Assembly (NCBI GenBank): GCA_028357285.1
Contig: JAOMWM010000001.1
Coordinates: 124,001-188,000, forward strand
Length of the DNA stretch: 64,000 bases
Reading direction: 5' to 3'
Source: Schleiferiaceae bacterium
GTDB taxonomy: Bacteria; Bacteroidota; Bacteroidia; Flavobacteriales; Schleiferiaceae
Position numbers and translations under genes: made by a program. The notes beneath the pieces were generated by a model that did not search any database, was not told where the DNA came from, and saw only the letters and a program-made list of their open reading frames with translations. Shown piece after piece: positions 1 to 9,382 of the stretch; the stretch's first letter is position 1; every line of letters starts with the position of its first letter.

Positions 1-2
1 TC

Positions 3-1901
3 AAAGCGATGCGTGATGCCGTGGATAGCCTCATTGTCATCAACAACGATAAACTACGTCAGGTCTATGGTGACTTAGGATTTAGAAATGCATTTAGCAA
101 AGCTGATGAGGTTTTAGCTGGAGCAGCTAAAGGCATTGCCGAAGTCATCACGAACCACTACACTCAGAACATTGACCTACGCGATGCCAAAACCGTCCTT
201 GAAAATAGCGGGTCCGCTTTGTTTGGAACTGGCGAAGGCGAAGGTCCTGGACGCGCCGCAGCAGCCGTAGGTGCAGCATTAGACTCGCCACTCCTAAATG
301 ACAACCACATTAAAGGCGCTAAAAATGTCTTATTGTTGTTGACTTCAGGGGATGGAGAACAGGAAGTAACCATCGATGAAATTGGCGAGATTACCGACCA
401 TATTCAGCGCGAGGCAGGTGGAAATGCGAATGTGATTATGGGAATTGGCTCTAGTGAAGAAACTGGCAGCCGCATTACATGTACCATCATCGCTACAGGT
501 TTCCCAACAGGGACACAAGTGCTGCCATCCGATAAACCGGAGGTAGTGAAATATAAATTAGACGGTCATGAAACGGAAGATGTTGTTGCACCACAACCAG
601 CTGTCGAAACGATACCTGATTCGCAAAAATCAGAACGAGTCATCATGGATCTCGGTGCGGTTGAAGACGATATACAAGCATTAGATACAGTGGTGGCATC
701 GCAAGACGAAGTTCATTTAGAGCCTGTCACAGAGCCTAATGAGATTGAGGACACTATTGAGGCAGAAACAGAGGGCTTTCCGCAATTGCCAGATGAAGAT
801 ATCGATGCAACCTTCGAGGAAACATTAGAAGCCGATACTCAAACAATAGAGGAGGAAGCTCCCACAGTCCATGTCTTAGAATGGGATATGGAAGATGACG
901 CTGATGAAGCTGCCATAGTGAAGGAAGAAGAAGTAGTAGACGACGCTGAGTTAAGCGATGGAGAACCTTTAGAAACCGAGGAAGCTCCGGCGCTGGCAGG
1001 AGGTTGGGATCTATTCTCTCAAGACGAATCGGTCGAAGAAGAAATGGAGTTGACCTTTGTTGATGAGGATGAAGCTGAAGAATTTATTACACAGGAAGAA
1101 ACTACTGTAGAAGCGCATATTGAAGAAGAATTTGATGCACCTGCTCCACCAAAAATGGAGCGCACTATTTTGGATTCCGAAGAGGGAATAAACGAAGAAG
1201 TTGTGCATGACGCAGCTTCAGCGATCCCTACGAGTGCCGATTCTTCTTTCGAAGACGTTCAAGCCATTGGCGAAGAGCGGAGATTTACCCTCGAAGATAT
1301 TGACGGTGATGGCTTTACGCTTGAAATGGAAGACTTAGAGTCTCCGCAAGCACATCAAGATTCGAACGAAGGAATTGAAGACACGGAATACGACCCTTTT
1401 GATTTAAGCTTGAGTGAAATGCCTGAACTCAAGCAAAAAGCGGAACAGGACAGCCTCGAGGGCAGTTTTACTTTAGTTAGCAATGAGTTTGAATTAGAGC
1501 CTCAAATCAATAATCCCACCGCGGAGGTAGAGACTCTGAGTTCTGAAGATCCGACCCTGCATTTTCAATTAAAAGAAAGTGAGACTCCATCAGTTAAGGA
1601 ATCACCTGAAGAAACGACTAATTTTGATATGGACCAGCCGTTGAGTCAAATGCCAAAGCGCACACTCAGCGATTTACCTCCTAAAATTCAAGACCGTATG
1701 TCTCGCTTACAATCGTTTCAATACCAGTTCAAAGCGAATCTTCAAAACCTGAGTGAAGCGGAAAGAGTTCCGGCATACATGCGCCAGGGGATGGAGGTAG
1801 ATCTAGATCATAAAAGCAGTGAACAACCCTCTAATATTGGGGTTGATAACGATGGAAATATCAGAACAAATAATTCATTCTTACACGATAACGTAGATTA
1901 A
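3..1901 (+). CDS. ftsZ: Cell division protein FtsZ (5' truncated by window edge) with a very long acidic C-terminal extension
   Basis: FtsZ core motifs DSLIVINNDKLRQVYGDLGFRNAFSKADEVL, GSALFGTGEGEGPGRAAAA and RITCTIIATGF; frame is open to the window start; followed by yqeY as is usual in Bacteroidetes. Confidence 0.95.
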   Translation, partial: KAMRDAVDSLIVINNDKLRQVYGDLGFRNAFSKADEVLAGAAKGIAEVITNHYTQNIDLRDAKTVLENSGSALFGTGEGEGPGRAAAAVGAALDSPLLNDNHIKGAKNVLLLLTSGDGEQEVTIDEIGEITDHIQREAGGNANVIMGIGSSEETGSRITCTIIATGFPTGTQVLPSDKPEVVKYKLDGHETEDVVAPQPAVETIPDSQKSERVIMDLGAVEDDIQALDTVVASQDEVHLEPVTEPNEIEDTIEAETEGFPQLPDEDIDATFEETLEADTQTIEEEAPTVHVLEWDMEDDADEAAIVKEEEVVDDAELSDGEPLETEEAPALAGGWDLFSQDESVEEEMELTFVDEDEAEEFITQEETTVEAHIEEEFDAPAPPKMERTILDSEEGINEEVVHDAASAIPTSADSSFEDVQAIGEERRFTLEDIDGDGFTLEMEDLESPQAHQDSNEGIEDTEYDPFDLSLSEMPELKQKAEQDSLEGSFTLVSNEFELEPQINNPTAEVETLSSEDPTLHFQLKESETPSVKESPEETTNFDMDQPLSQMPKRTLSDLPPKIQDRMSRLQSFQYQFKANLQNLSEAERVPAYMRQGMEVDLDHKSSEQPSNIGVDNDGNIRTNNSFLHDNVD

Positions 1902-1903
1902 TC

Positions 1904-2350
1904 ATGTCCTTAGAAGCACTCATCATGACCGATTTAAAATCGGCAATGAAAGCAAAAGACCGCGTCGCTCTAGAAGCCCTTCGCGCTATTAAAACAGCCA
2001 TACTTAATGAAAAAACTTCTGCCGGGGCGGGAGAGATGTCGGAAGCTGATGAAATGAAGCTTTTAACAAAATTAAGGAAGCAACGCGTAGAAAGCGCCAC
2101 CATTTTTAGAGAACAAAACCGAGCGGATCTGGCTGAACCAGAAGAGGCTCAATTGGCGATTATCGAACGCTATTTACCTGAGATGCTCTCAGAAGCTGAG
2201 ATCGAAGCTAAAGTTGAGGAAATAATTGCAGCCGTAGGCGCAACATCCATGGCGGATATGGGCAAAGTTATGGGCAAAGCATCCGGCGCGATGGCAGGTA
2301 AAGCTGACGGTAAAGTTATCAGTGGATTTGTGCGTAAACATCTCGCTTAA
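1904..2350 (+). CDS. yqeY: GatB/YqeY domain-containing protein
   Basis: 148 aa; SLEALIMTDLKSAMKAKDRVALEALRAIKTAI, QLAIIERYLPEMLSEAEIEA and GKVMGKASGAMAGKADGKVISGFV are typical of YqeY. Confidence 0.92.
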   Translation: MSLEALIMTDLKSAMKAKDRVALEALRAIKTAILNEKTSAGAGEMSEADEMKLLTKLRKQRVESATIFREQNRADLAEPEEAQLAIIERYLPEMLSEAEIEAKVEEIIAAVGATSMADMGKVMGKASGAMAGKADGKVISGFVRKHLA

Positions 2351-2374
2351 ATTCATCTTCACTTAATATGATTC

Positions 2375-2398
2375 GCCCGGCAAAAGCCGGGCTTTTTT
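2375..2398 (+). terminator. Intrinsic terminator after yqeY
   Basis: gcccggc-aaaa-gccgggc stem-loop followed by tttttt. Confidence 0.9.
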
Positions 2399-2401
2399 CG
2401 T

Positions 2402-2409
2402 TAAATTTG
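2402..2409 (+). promoter_or_regulatory. Bacteroidetes-type -7 promoter element (TAAATTTG)
   Basis: Exact TAnnTTTG match just after the yqeY terminator and 21 nt before the GTG at 2431. Confidence 0.6.
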
Positions 2410-2430
2410 TATCCATCAAAAACTAAAGTT

Positions 2431-3669
2431 GTGAGACTATCTTTTCTTTTGGTATTGAGCATTTTAACACTGAACAGTGTTGCGCAAGATCGTACCGTTC
2501 GTCTCATGACTTACAATATTCTGAATTACCGCAACACCACTTCGTATTGCACGAGTTCAAATAATAGCTCCAGCAACAAAGAAGGACATTTAGAAACCAT
2601 CATTAGCGAAATAGAACCGCATGTAGTGGTAATGAACGAAATAGGCAGCAACCCAAACAACCTGACCTACCTTCTTAATAATGCCCTCAATACCGGTTCA
2701 GCCACGAACTGGGCCATGGCAAACCATGTGCACAACGGTTTTTCATCTCTAGTAAATGGTGTCGCCTACCGCAGCGATGTTTTGGGGATTACGAACCAGT
2801 GGGCCATCACTAAAGATGCAAACAACAATTCTTTAGTTCGAGCAATCGATATCGTTCGATTCTATTATAAAGATGCTTTACTTCAAGGAAACAGCGATAC
2901 CGCAACTTTCGTAGTTATTGGCGCACACTTTAAAGCCGGTAACACTTCGTCTGACGCTACACAACGGAATCAAGCGGCCACAGCGATAGTTGACTGGATC
3001 GACGGACACAGTTTTGAAAATATTTTTCTTTTGGGCGATCTCAATACCTATTCTAGCAACGAATCTGCTTTTCAAAGTCTTATTGGAGGAAATACTTTCC
3101 GGTTTGAGGACCCCATTACTTCCAACGGAAATTGGCACAACAACAGCAACTTTGCTTCCATACATACCCAAAGCACCCGTACTTCTGGGAATTGCCATTC
3201 GGGAGGCGGCTTAGATGATCGCTTTGACCACATTCTCTGTTCAGAGGAAGTGATTGAAGGAGACGCGCAAATCACCTATGCGCCAAACAGCTATTTCGCA
3301 GTAGGAAACGACGGCAACCACTTTAATAACGCCATCAATTCCGGCACAAATTACAGCGTAAGTAGTGCCGTATTGAGTGCTCTTTATGCTTTGAGCGATC
3401 ACCTACCTGTGATTATTGATGTTGAAATTGAAGGACAACATTTAGCGATAGAATCGCATGAAGGGAATTGGAATTTGCCTAACCCTGTGCCCACCGGGGC
3501 AATACTAACGCTACCGGAACAGAGTCGATTATACATTAGCACGTTGGCAGGACAAGTATTATTCGAAACCTCCGAAACGACCTTTACCGTTCCCTTACTA
3601 TCAAGGGGCACTTACCTTCTTCGTTTAGAGACTATGAACGGCTACACCACGCGTAAAATCATTTTTTAA
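2431..3669 (+). CDS. Secreted endonuclease/exonuclease/phosphatase (EEP) family protein with T9SS C-terminal sorting domain
   Basis: Signal peptide VRLSFLLVLSILTLNSVAQ, RLMTYNILNYRN, HVVVMNEIGS, LLGDLNTYSSNESAFQSL, SDHLPVIIDV; C-terminal LPNPVPTGAI...STLAGQVLF...RGTYLLRLE. The ORF-track start at 2368 overlaps the terminator and promoter, so GTG 2431 is preferred. Confidence 0.85.
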   Translation: MRLSFLLVLSILTLNSVAQDRTVRLMTYNILNYRNTTSYCTSSNNSSSNKEGHLETIISEIEPHVVVMNEIGSNPNNLTYLLNNALNTGSATNWAMANHVHNGFSSLVNGVAYRSDVLGITNQWAITKDANNNSLVRAIDIVRFYYKDALLQGNSDTATFVVIGAHFKAGNTSSDATQRNQAATAIVDWIDGHSFENIFLLGDLNTYSSNESAFQSLIGGNTFRFEDPITSNGNWHNNSNFASIHTQSTRTSGNCHSGGGLDDRFDHILCSEEVIEGDAQITYAPNSYFAVGNDGNHFNNAINSGTNYSVSSAVLSALYALSDHLPVIIDVEIEGQHLAIESHEGNWNLPNPVPTGAILTLPEQSRLYISTLAGQVLFETSETTFTVPLLSRGTYLLRLETMNGYTTRKIIF

Positions 3670-5789
3670 TGCAGCACAGAACCCTCCTTCTTCTCGCCCT
3701 TTTGTGTAGCCTTTTTACACAAGCACAAAACTTTGAAGAGTTCCAAACGACGCAGGCAAATGTTCGACTATCAGCAACGAATGCGGGTACTTTCGGAAAT
3801 GCTTTTAGAGGTTATAAAGATGGATCGGGTACACCTTCATTAGAATATCCAGCTGGATCGGGTATTGAACACTTATTTGAAGGCGGTATTTGGATTGGTG
3901 GAACAGCAAACGGTGTAATTCGCGTCAGCACCTCCGCATATGATTCTCCGCAAGGATATGCACCTGGTCGCGGCGGTTTCGAATTCAACCCTGTAGCAGG
4001 GATGCCTGTTAAAGAAATGAGCAGTCTTAAAACCTCTCCTAAGTTTAATTCCACAGCTATTTCTCATCAAGATTTTATTGCCAATTTTTCTGACTCCACC
4101 TTATTGGTTCCGGGAACATCCATCCCGATTAACAACCATATTAACCCAATGGACATCGTTGCAGAAATGCGTCTTTTGAATTGGAACTACAGCTTCTCTG
4201 ATTTCATGGCAATGTGTTCTCTCACAATCTATAATCGTGGCGACCAGACCTTCGATGACCTCTATTTAGGCTTGTGGAACAATACCGTTGTACGTAACGT
4301 CAATATCACTCCGGCAGGAGCTGGGGGAGCCAGTTTCTATTCACAAGGTGGAAACGGTTTTGTCGACAGTCTCAATCTAGCGTATTGTTACGATGCCACT
4401 GGCGACGAAGGATTTACTGACAGCTACATAGGTCAAGTTTTTTTAGGCGGCGAAGACAAGCAAGGTTTCCGCCACCCAAGAACGGATTCTAGTTTCCGCG
4501 TAAACTACAATGCATGGGTGTTCAATAATAGTGGACAAAGCACCTTTTTCTTTCCTACCACAGATCAGCAGCGCTATCAAAAAATGATGGACGGCTTTAA
4601 CCACAACCCGTGTTGGACCAATCCATCTTCCGCAGGCTGTGTGAGCACCTTAGATGTCGATCTTCAAAATGAATTAAATAAGATTGGAAACCGCTCCGAT
4701 CTTATTTCAGCGGGACCATTCAGCACTTTCGCACCGGGAGACACCATCAATATTGCTTTTGCTTTTGTTGTAGCCAAAAAGATGGAGGACGGAAATCCGA
4801 ATGCCCAAAATAATGCAGTTCAGCGCAGTGGATTGCTCAGCGCAGCCAATTGGGCTCAGACAACGTATAATGGCGAAGACGGTAACTTCAATGGTATACT
4901 CGATCCTGGGGAAGATAAAGATGGTAATGGAAAAATCACACGTTTCATCCTTCCTACGCCACCTACCATTCCTTATTCAAGAGTGGAAGCTGGTGAAAAC
5001 AGCGCCACCATTTACTGGGCCAGTAATAGTGTCACAAGCGTAGACCCCATTTCCAAAAAACAAGATTTCGAAGGATTCAATATTTACGCTACTACGACGG
5101 GATTTGACGTATTCAGCACTCCAAATCTTGCAGATGATTTGAGCTTGGTAGCGTCGTTCGACAGCACGGGTAACGTTTATGGAATGAATAATGGGTTTAC
5201 GCCGGTATTGCTTCCTACACCTAAAGAATTCGAGAACGATACGGTCGTATACGACTATGCTTACACACTTTCTCCCCTACCCAACGGATGGCAAACGGCA
5301 ATGGCGGTAACAGCTTTTGATAAAGGAGATCTCAACTCCGGACTCGAAAGTCTTGAAAGCTCTGCACTTGCAAACGTTACACGCGTCTTCCCAGGTACAG
5401 AGCCTGCAAACGAAGAAGATCGGCCGTATGCTTATCCTAACCCGTATTACCTTACTGCAGGGTGGGAAGGACAAAGTAATTTTCAAGAGGAAAGTAGAAA
5501 AATCATCTTTGCCAACCTTCCAGCACATTGCGAAATTACTATCACCACAGCCGCAGGAGATTTGATCGATACGTTTGAGCATACACCAGATTACAACGGT
5601 ACGGACATTCGTTGGTTTAGAACCTTCGGATCAGAAAATCCAGAGCAAAACACATTCTCAGGTGGAGAGCATGCATGGGATTTATTATCAAAAGAAAGTC
5701 AAATCATCGCTCGAGGCACTTATCTCTTGCATGTACAAGATTTAGAAACTGGAAAACGAACTACAGAACCCTTTATAATAGTTAAGTAA
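3669..5789 (+). CDS. Large secreted surface protein with T9SS-like C-terminal domain
   Basis: Signal peptide MQHRTLLLLALLCSLFTQAQ; C-terminal PYAYPNPYYLTAGWEG...ITTAAGDLIDTFEH...ARGTYLLHVQDLETGKRTTEPFIIVK; start overlaps previous stop (TAATG). Confidence 0.75.
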   Translation: MQHRTLLLLALLCSLFTQAQNFEEFQTTQANVRLSATNAGTFGNAFRGYKDGSGTPSLEYPAGSGIEHLFEGGIWIGGTANGVIRVSTSAYDSPQGYAPGRGGFEFNPVAGMPVKEMSSLKTSPKFNSTAISHQDFIANFSDSTLLVPGTSIPINNHINPMDIVAEMRLLNWNYSFSDFMAMCSLTIYNRGDQTFDDLYLGLWNNTVVRNVNITPAGAGGASFYSQGGNGFVDSLNLAYCYDATGDEGFTDSYIGQVFLGGEDKQGFRHPRTDSSFRVNYNAWVFNNSGQSTFFFPTTDQQRYQKMMDGFNHNPCWTNPSSAGCVSTLDVDLQNELNKIGNRSDLISAGPFSTFAPGDTINIAFAFVVAKKMEDGNPNAQNNAVQRSGLLSAANWAQTTYNGEDGNFNGILDPGEDKDGNGKITRFILPTPPTIPYSRVEAGENSATIYWASNSVTSVDPISKKQDFEGFNIYATTTGFDVFSTPNLADDLSLVASFDSTGNVYGMNNGFTPVLLPTPKEFENDTVVYDYAYTLSPLPNGWQTAMAVTAFDKGDLNSGLESLESSALANVTRVFPGTEPANEEDRPYAYPNPYYLTAGWEGQSNFQEESRKIIFANLPAHCEITITTAAGDLIDTFEHTPDYNGTDIRWFRTFGSENPEQNTFSGGEHAWDLLSKESQIIARGTYLLHVQDLETGKRTTEPFIIVK

Positions 5790-7990
5790 TGAGAAAATAT
5801 CTACTCACCCTTTTAGTTGCTGCATTTGCTTCAACTGCCTTTGGTCAATCCTACGTTAGTATTAGTACAATCAACGACGTATCTGCCAGCGATCTAGCCG
5901 CTTGTAACGATACTTCTGCCTACCTAGGGCAGACCATCATTACCCGCGGAGTTGTTGTTACCCCCGGTTGGGCTACAGAAGTAGCGTCCGGTTCAGTAAC
6001 CGGAGGACAGCGTCCATTCATTTTTATCCAAGACACTGCAGTTGGTGGACAAAGTTCGCCTTGGGCAGGAATTGAAGTAATGGGCGTGTATTCAGCCTCA
6101 AACGGATCCCTTCAAGTGCCTTCTACTTTTACCCAAGTGCTTCCTGGCGATATCGTAGAGGTCAAAGGTTTGGTGGGCGAATACAACGGCTCAAACCAAT
6201 TAAGTCTGGTCGATGCAAACAGCTTCAGCATCATTTCAACCACCACAGATCCTGTGATAAGCGACACCATTTCGTTGGGCGACCTCAACGACAATCTGCA
6301 GGTTAATCAACTTACTACCGGTGAACAATACGAAGGATCTTTCGTAACACTAGAAAATCTTACCGTGACTTCTGTTATTCAATTTTCTGGTAACCGCGTC
6401 AGCTTCAACGTAGCCGATGCGAGTGGTAACGTCATTAACGTAAGTGACCGATTCTTAGCTCAAAAACTCTCTTCATATAGTACGGTAAATCCTAATTCGC
6501 CGCAGTCTCAAGGTTCTTTTGTACCTCCAGTACCAGGAACATTCCTAAACTCATTAAGCGGTGTAGTTCGTCACGATGCAAACGGTTGTACTGGTGATAA
6601 CGGACGTGGCTACGAAATCAATCCATTCGACAGTTTACATTACGACGTTGGCTACGCACCGCCGTACATAGCGAACTTCGAGCGCGATCCATCTGTACCT
6701 ACTTCTAATCAAGACGTTGAGATCATCTGTAACATCACAGATTACGACGGTACGGTGGATAGTGTGTGTATCGCATGGACTGCGGATAACGCAGTTAGTA
6801 TTGCAAACATGCCTAAATACGCTTTCCCTTTAAGTGCAGGTACTACGGATGAATACGAATATGAAATTCCAGCACAAACCGACGGCAGTACTGTTCGCTA
6901 CTACATCTACGCGGTAGATAATGATGGGAACGAGAGCTGGTATCCAACAAAACCAACGACTCAAGCTTTACCAAACATTGAGTTCTACACCGTCCGTGAT
7001 AATGGGATGCTCGTTTATGACATTCAATACACCATGGATCCGTTTGGTGACAGTCCGTTAGAAACGCAAGAGGTGACCGTAAAGGGTGTGGTCACTGCTT
7101 CAACAAAAATTGGTGACCTGGGCTACCTCTATATTCAAGATGAAACCGGTTCTGCCTGGAGTGGAATTTGGTGTGTGGGTATTGGATTGAATCAATTCTA
7201 CCGTAATGAAGAAATTGAAGTAACTGGCGTGGTTGAAGAGTACTATGGTATGACACGTTTAAATGTTACTGCTACCAATAAAACTGGGAATCTTGGTACT
7301 GTTAGCGCTACAGTACTCGACCCATCGGATTCAGCATCATATGCAAACTTCGGCTGGGAACCGTACGAAAGTATGTATATCCGCTATGAGCAGCCGAACG
7401 GCAAACTTCATATTAGTCAAACAAATTTAGGCTTTGGTGATTATGCAGTGAGCAGTTCAAATACTGCCGCAGTGAGTCATAGCGGCCGCGTTCTTGCAGG
7501 GCGTCAGAGTACCACTGCATACAGTTCATTAGATGTTCAATTGGTCACCGACACTTCATACAGCAGTTTAGACGGTGAAATGAATGTAATGCCAATCGTT
7601 GTGAGCGATACTATGACTTTCGATGCGATCGAAGGTATTCTTTACTACGGTTTTAGCAACTTCCGTTTAATACCAAGAAATAACAACGACTTCATCGGTG
7701 CCAACGTAACGTTGGATAGCATTACGGTAGCGAATTCACCAATCAGCGTAGTAGAATTGGCCGAAATTAACGTTGCGTATTACCCGAATCCTGTAAATAA
7801 TCGGTTGACCGTTAAAGCACCTATGGATGGTGTATTAGCGATTTACAATAGCGCGGGAAAACGAGTGTTAGGTGAGCGTTTCTCGCAAGAGTCAAATGTA
7901 GATGTAAGTGCATTACCTAATGGGTTGTACTTACTAAGTCTCGAAGGATCTGAAGGCCAATTCTTTACTCGAATTTCTGTACAACACTAA
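5789..7990 (+). CDS. Secreted protein with two OB-fold-like (YhcR/DUF5689-like) domains and T9SS sorting domain
   Basis: Repeated pattern GQTIITRGVVVTPG...FIFIQD...GDIVEVKGLVGEY and QEVTVKGVVTAS...YLYIQDETGS...EEIEVTGVVEEYYG; C-terminal YYPNPVNNRLTVKAPMDGVLAIYNSAGKRVL...LPNGLYLLSL. Confidence 0.8.
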   Translation: MRKYLLTLLVAAFASTAFGQSYVSISTINDVSASDLAACNDTSAYLGQTIITRGVVVTPGWATEVASGSVTGGQRPFIFIQDTAVGGQSSPWAGIEVMGVYSASNGSLQVPSTFTQVLPGDIVEVKGLVGEYNGSNQLSLVDANSFSIISTTTDPVISDTISLGDLNDNLQVNQLTTGEQYEGSFVTLENLTVTSVIQFSGNRVSFNVADASGNVINVSDRFLAQKLSSYSTVNPNSPQSQGSFVPPVPGTFLNSLSGVVRHDANGCTGDNGRGYEINPFDSLHYDVGYAPPYIANFERDPSVPTSNQDVEIICNITDYDGTVDSVCIAWTADNAVSIANMPKYAFPLSAGTTDEYEYEIPAQTDGSTVRYYIYAVDNDGNESWYPTKPTTQALPNIEFYTVRDNGMLVYDIQYTMDPFGDSPLETQEVTVKGVVTASTKIGDLGYLYIQDETGSAWSGIWCVGIGLNQFYRNEEIEVTGVVEEYYGMTRLNVTATNKTGNLGTVSATVLDPSDSASYANFGWEPYESMYIRYEQPNGKLHISQTNLGFGDYAVSSSNTAAVSHSGRVLAGRQSTTAYSSLDVQLVTDTSYSSLDGEMNVMPIVVSDTMTFDAIEGILYYGFSNFRLIPRNNNDFIGANVTLDSITVANSPISVVELAEINVAYYPNPVNNRLTVKAPMDGVLAIYNSAGKRVLGERFSQESNVDVSALPNGLYLLSLEGSEGQFFTRISVQH

Positions 7991-7993
7991 TTC

Positions 7994-9382
7994 ATGAAAC
8001 ACCTACTGTACTTCGCATTAGCGGTACTCGTCTTTAGTTGTCGCGGGACCAACGATCCCGTGGCAAACAAGGCACCTGAAACACTACTTCAAGTAGACAG
8101 TATTGTTCGCTCAGGTGACCTGCGATTGGGAACAAACGTTACCCTGCACTGGTACGGTATGGATGTAGACGGTTTTATCAATGGCTACCACATTACTGTG
8201 GATGAAACGTCAAGCTTTACATCTAGAACAGACAGTACATTTAGCTTTAGCATTGAAGCGGGTCAGGATACAACAGATATTTTACTCACCGTCGCGGCAG
8301 AAGATAATGAAGGACTGATCGACCCTTCACCGGCTACACTCATTGTACCTATAAAAAATGCTGCACCTGAGGTGGCTATAGATCCAGACGGGCTCTTATC
8401 AGATAGCGCGTTTATTGTAGCCACTGTAGATTGGCGTGCAACGGATGACGATGGCGATGAAACCATTGAAAGTGTAGAGTTTAAATTAAATGCAGGAAAT
8501 TGGGTAGAAATAGGCACTTCAATTTCCTTATTATCCTTCGCTACGGACCCTCAAGGCAACGTTGCATACTATAAAAACGCGGGCTTTATTGATTCCATCC
8601 CTGGCGCTGATTTACAAGATGAAAATTTCATTTTCCTCCGTGCTCGAGACCGCGCAGGTGTCTATTCCGAAGTAGACACGACCGCCGGATTTTATTGGAA
8701 AGCCGCAAATAGTGCAACGCTTATCATTAACGGTCAACCGGAATACATCGGAAGCACCTACAAGGAATGGATGGATAGTGCAAATGTCGATTACGACTAC
8801 TTACAAATGGATGCTGTCAGCGGCGCAGGTATCCCTGCCTATTGGGATCCTACCTTCGAAATCATCATGTCAAGCTATTCTAAAATTGCCCTTTTTACGG
8901 ATGCCACAGTATTTCCGACAAAATCGGGCGACGACTATCTCCTGAATATCCTCGCACTAAGCACACAAAAATTTCTTCAAAAGGGCGGGAAATTATTTAC
9001 TGCATCGCAGTTTTCATCGAATATGGCTGGCGGTGCCTTTTTAGATATATTCCCTGTAGAAAGCTTAGTTTTTAGTAGCGGACAGGCGCGTTTGACGAAC
9101 GACAGTACCCTGGCTCCTATGCAACCCGGGTTTCCATCGCTCCAGCCTCAAAATATTGTCTTAGGCATTACGCCTATCGTACCCTCCGCAGATGCAACGG
9201 CACTCTATGACGGGCAGATCACAAAAATAGCAGGATGGAACGGCGCAACAACGATGGGTGCGACTCGAACACAAAACGGCAGCATTAATCAAGTGTTTGT
9301 GGCTTTGCCATTGCACGTTTTTAATAGGCCCACCAACCACGGAGGCGTACTCCTAGACCATGTTTTCAATGCGGTATTCTAA
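7994..9382 (+). CDS. Predicted lipoprotein with FN3-like region
   Basis: Lipobox-like MKHLLYFALAVLVFSC; WYGMDVDGFINGYHITVDE and WRATDDDGDETIESVEFKLN beta-sandwich-like segments. Confidence 0.7.
   Translation: MKHLLYFALAVLVFSCRGTNDPVANKAPETLLQVDSIVRSGDLRLGTNVTLHWYGMDVDGFINGYHITVDETSSFTSRTDSTFSFSIEAGQDTTDILLTVAAEDNEGLIDPSPATLIVPIKNAAPEVAIDPDGLLSDSAFIVATVDWRATDDDGDETIESVEFKLNAGNWVEIGTSISLLSFATDPQGNVAYYKNAGFIDSIPGADLQDENFIFLRARDRAGVYSEVDTTAGFYWKAANSATLIINGQPEYIGSTYKEWMDSANVDYDYLQMDAVSGAGIPAYWDPTFEIIMSSYSKIALFTDATVFPTKSGDDYLLNILALSTQKFLQKGGKLFTASQFSSNMAGGAFLDIFPVESLVFSSGQARLTNDSTLAPMQPGFPSLQPQNIVLGITPIVPSADATALYDGQITKIAGWNGATTMGATRTQNGSINQVFVALPLHVFNRPTNHGGVLLDHVFNAVF

Noticed and set aside
164-373. 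Short antisense ORF over ftsZ (and many similar ORFs, e.g. 1011-1208, 3812-4054, 8263-8517, 18216-18500, 31462-31764, 34961-35455)
   Set aside because: Lie fully inside well-supported genes on the other strand or in another frame, show no recognisable protein features, and are expected shadow ORFs.
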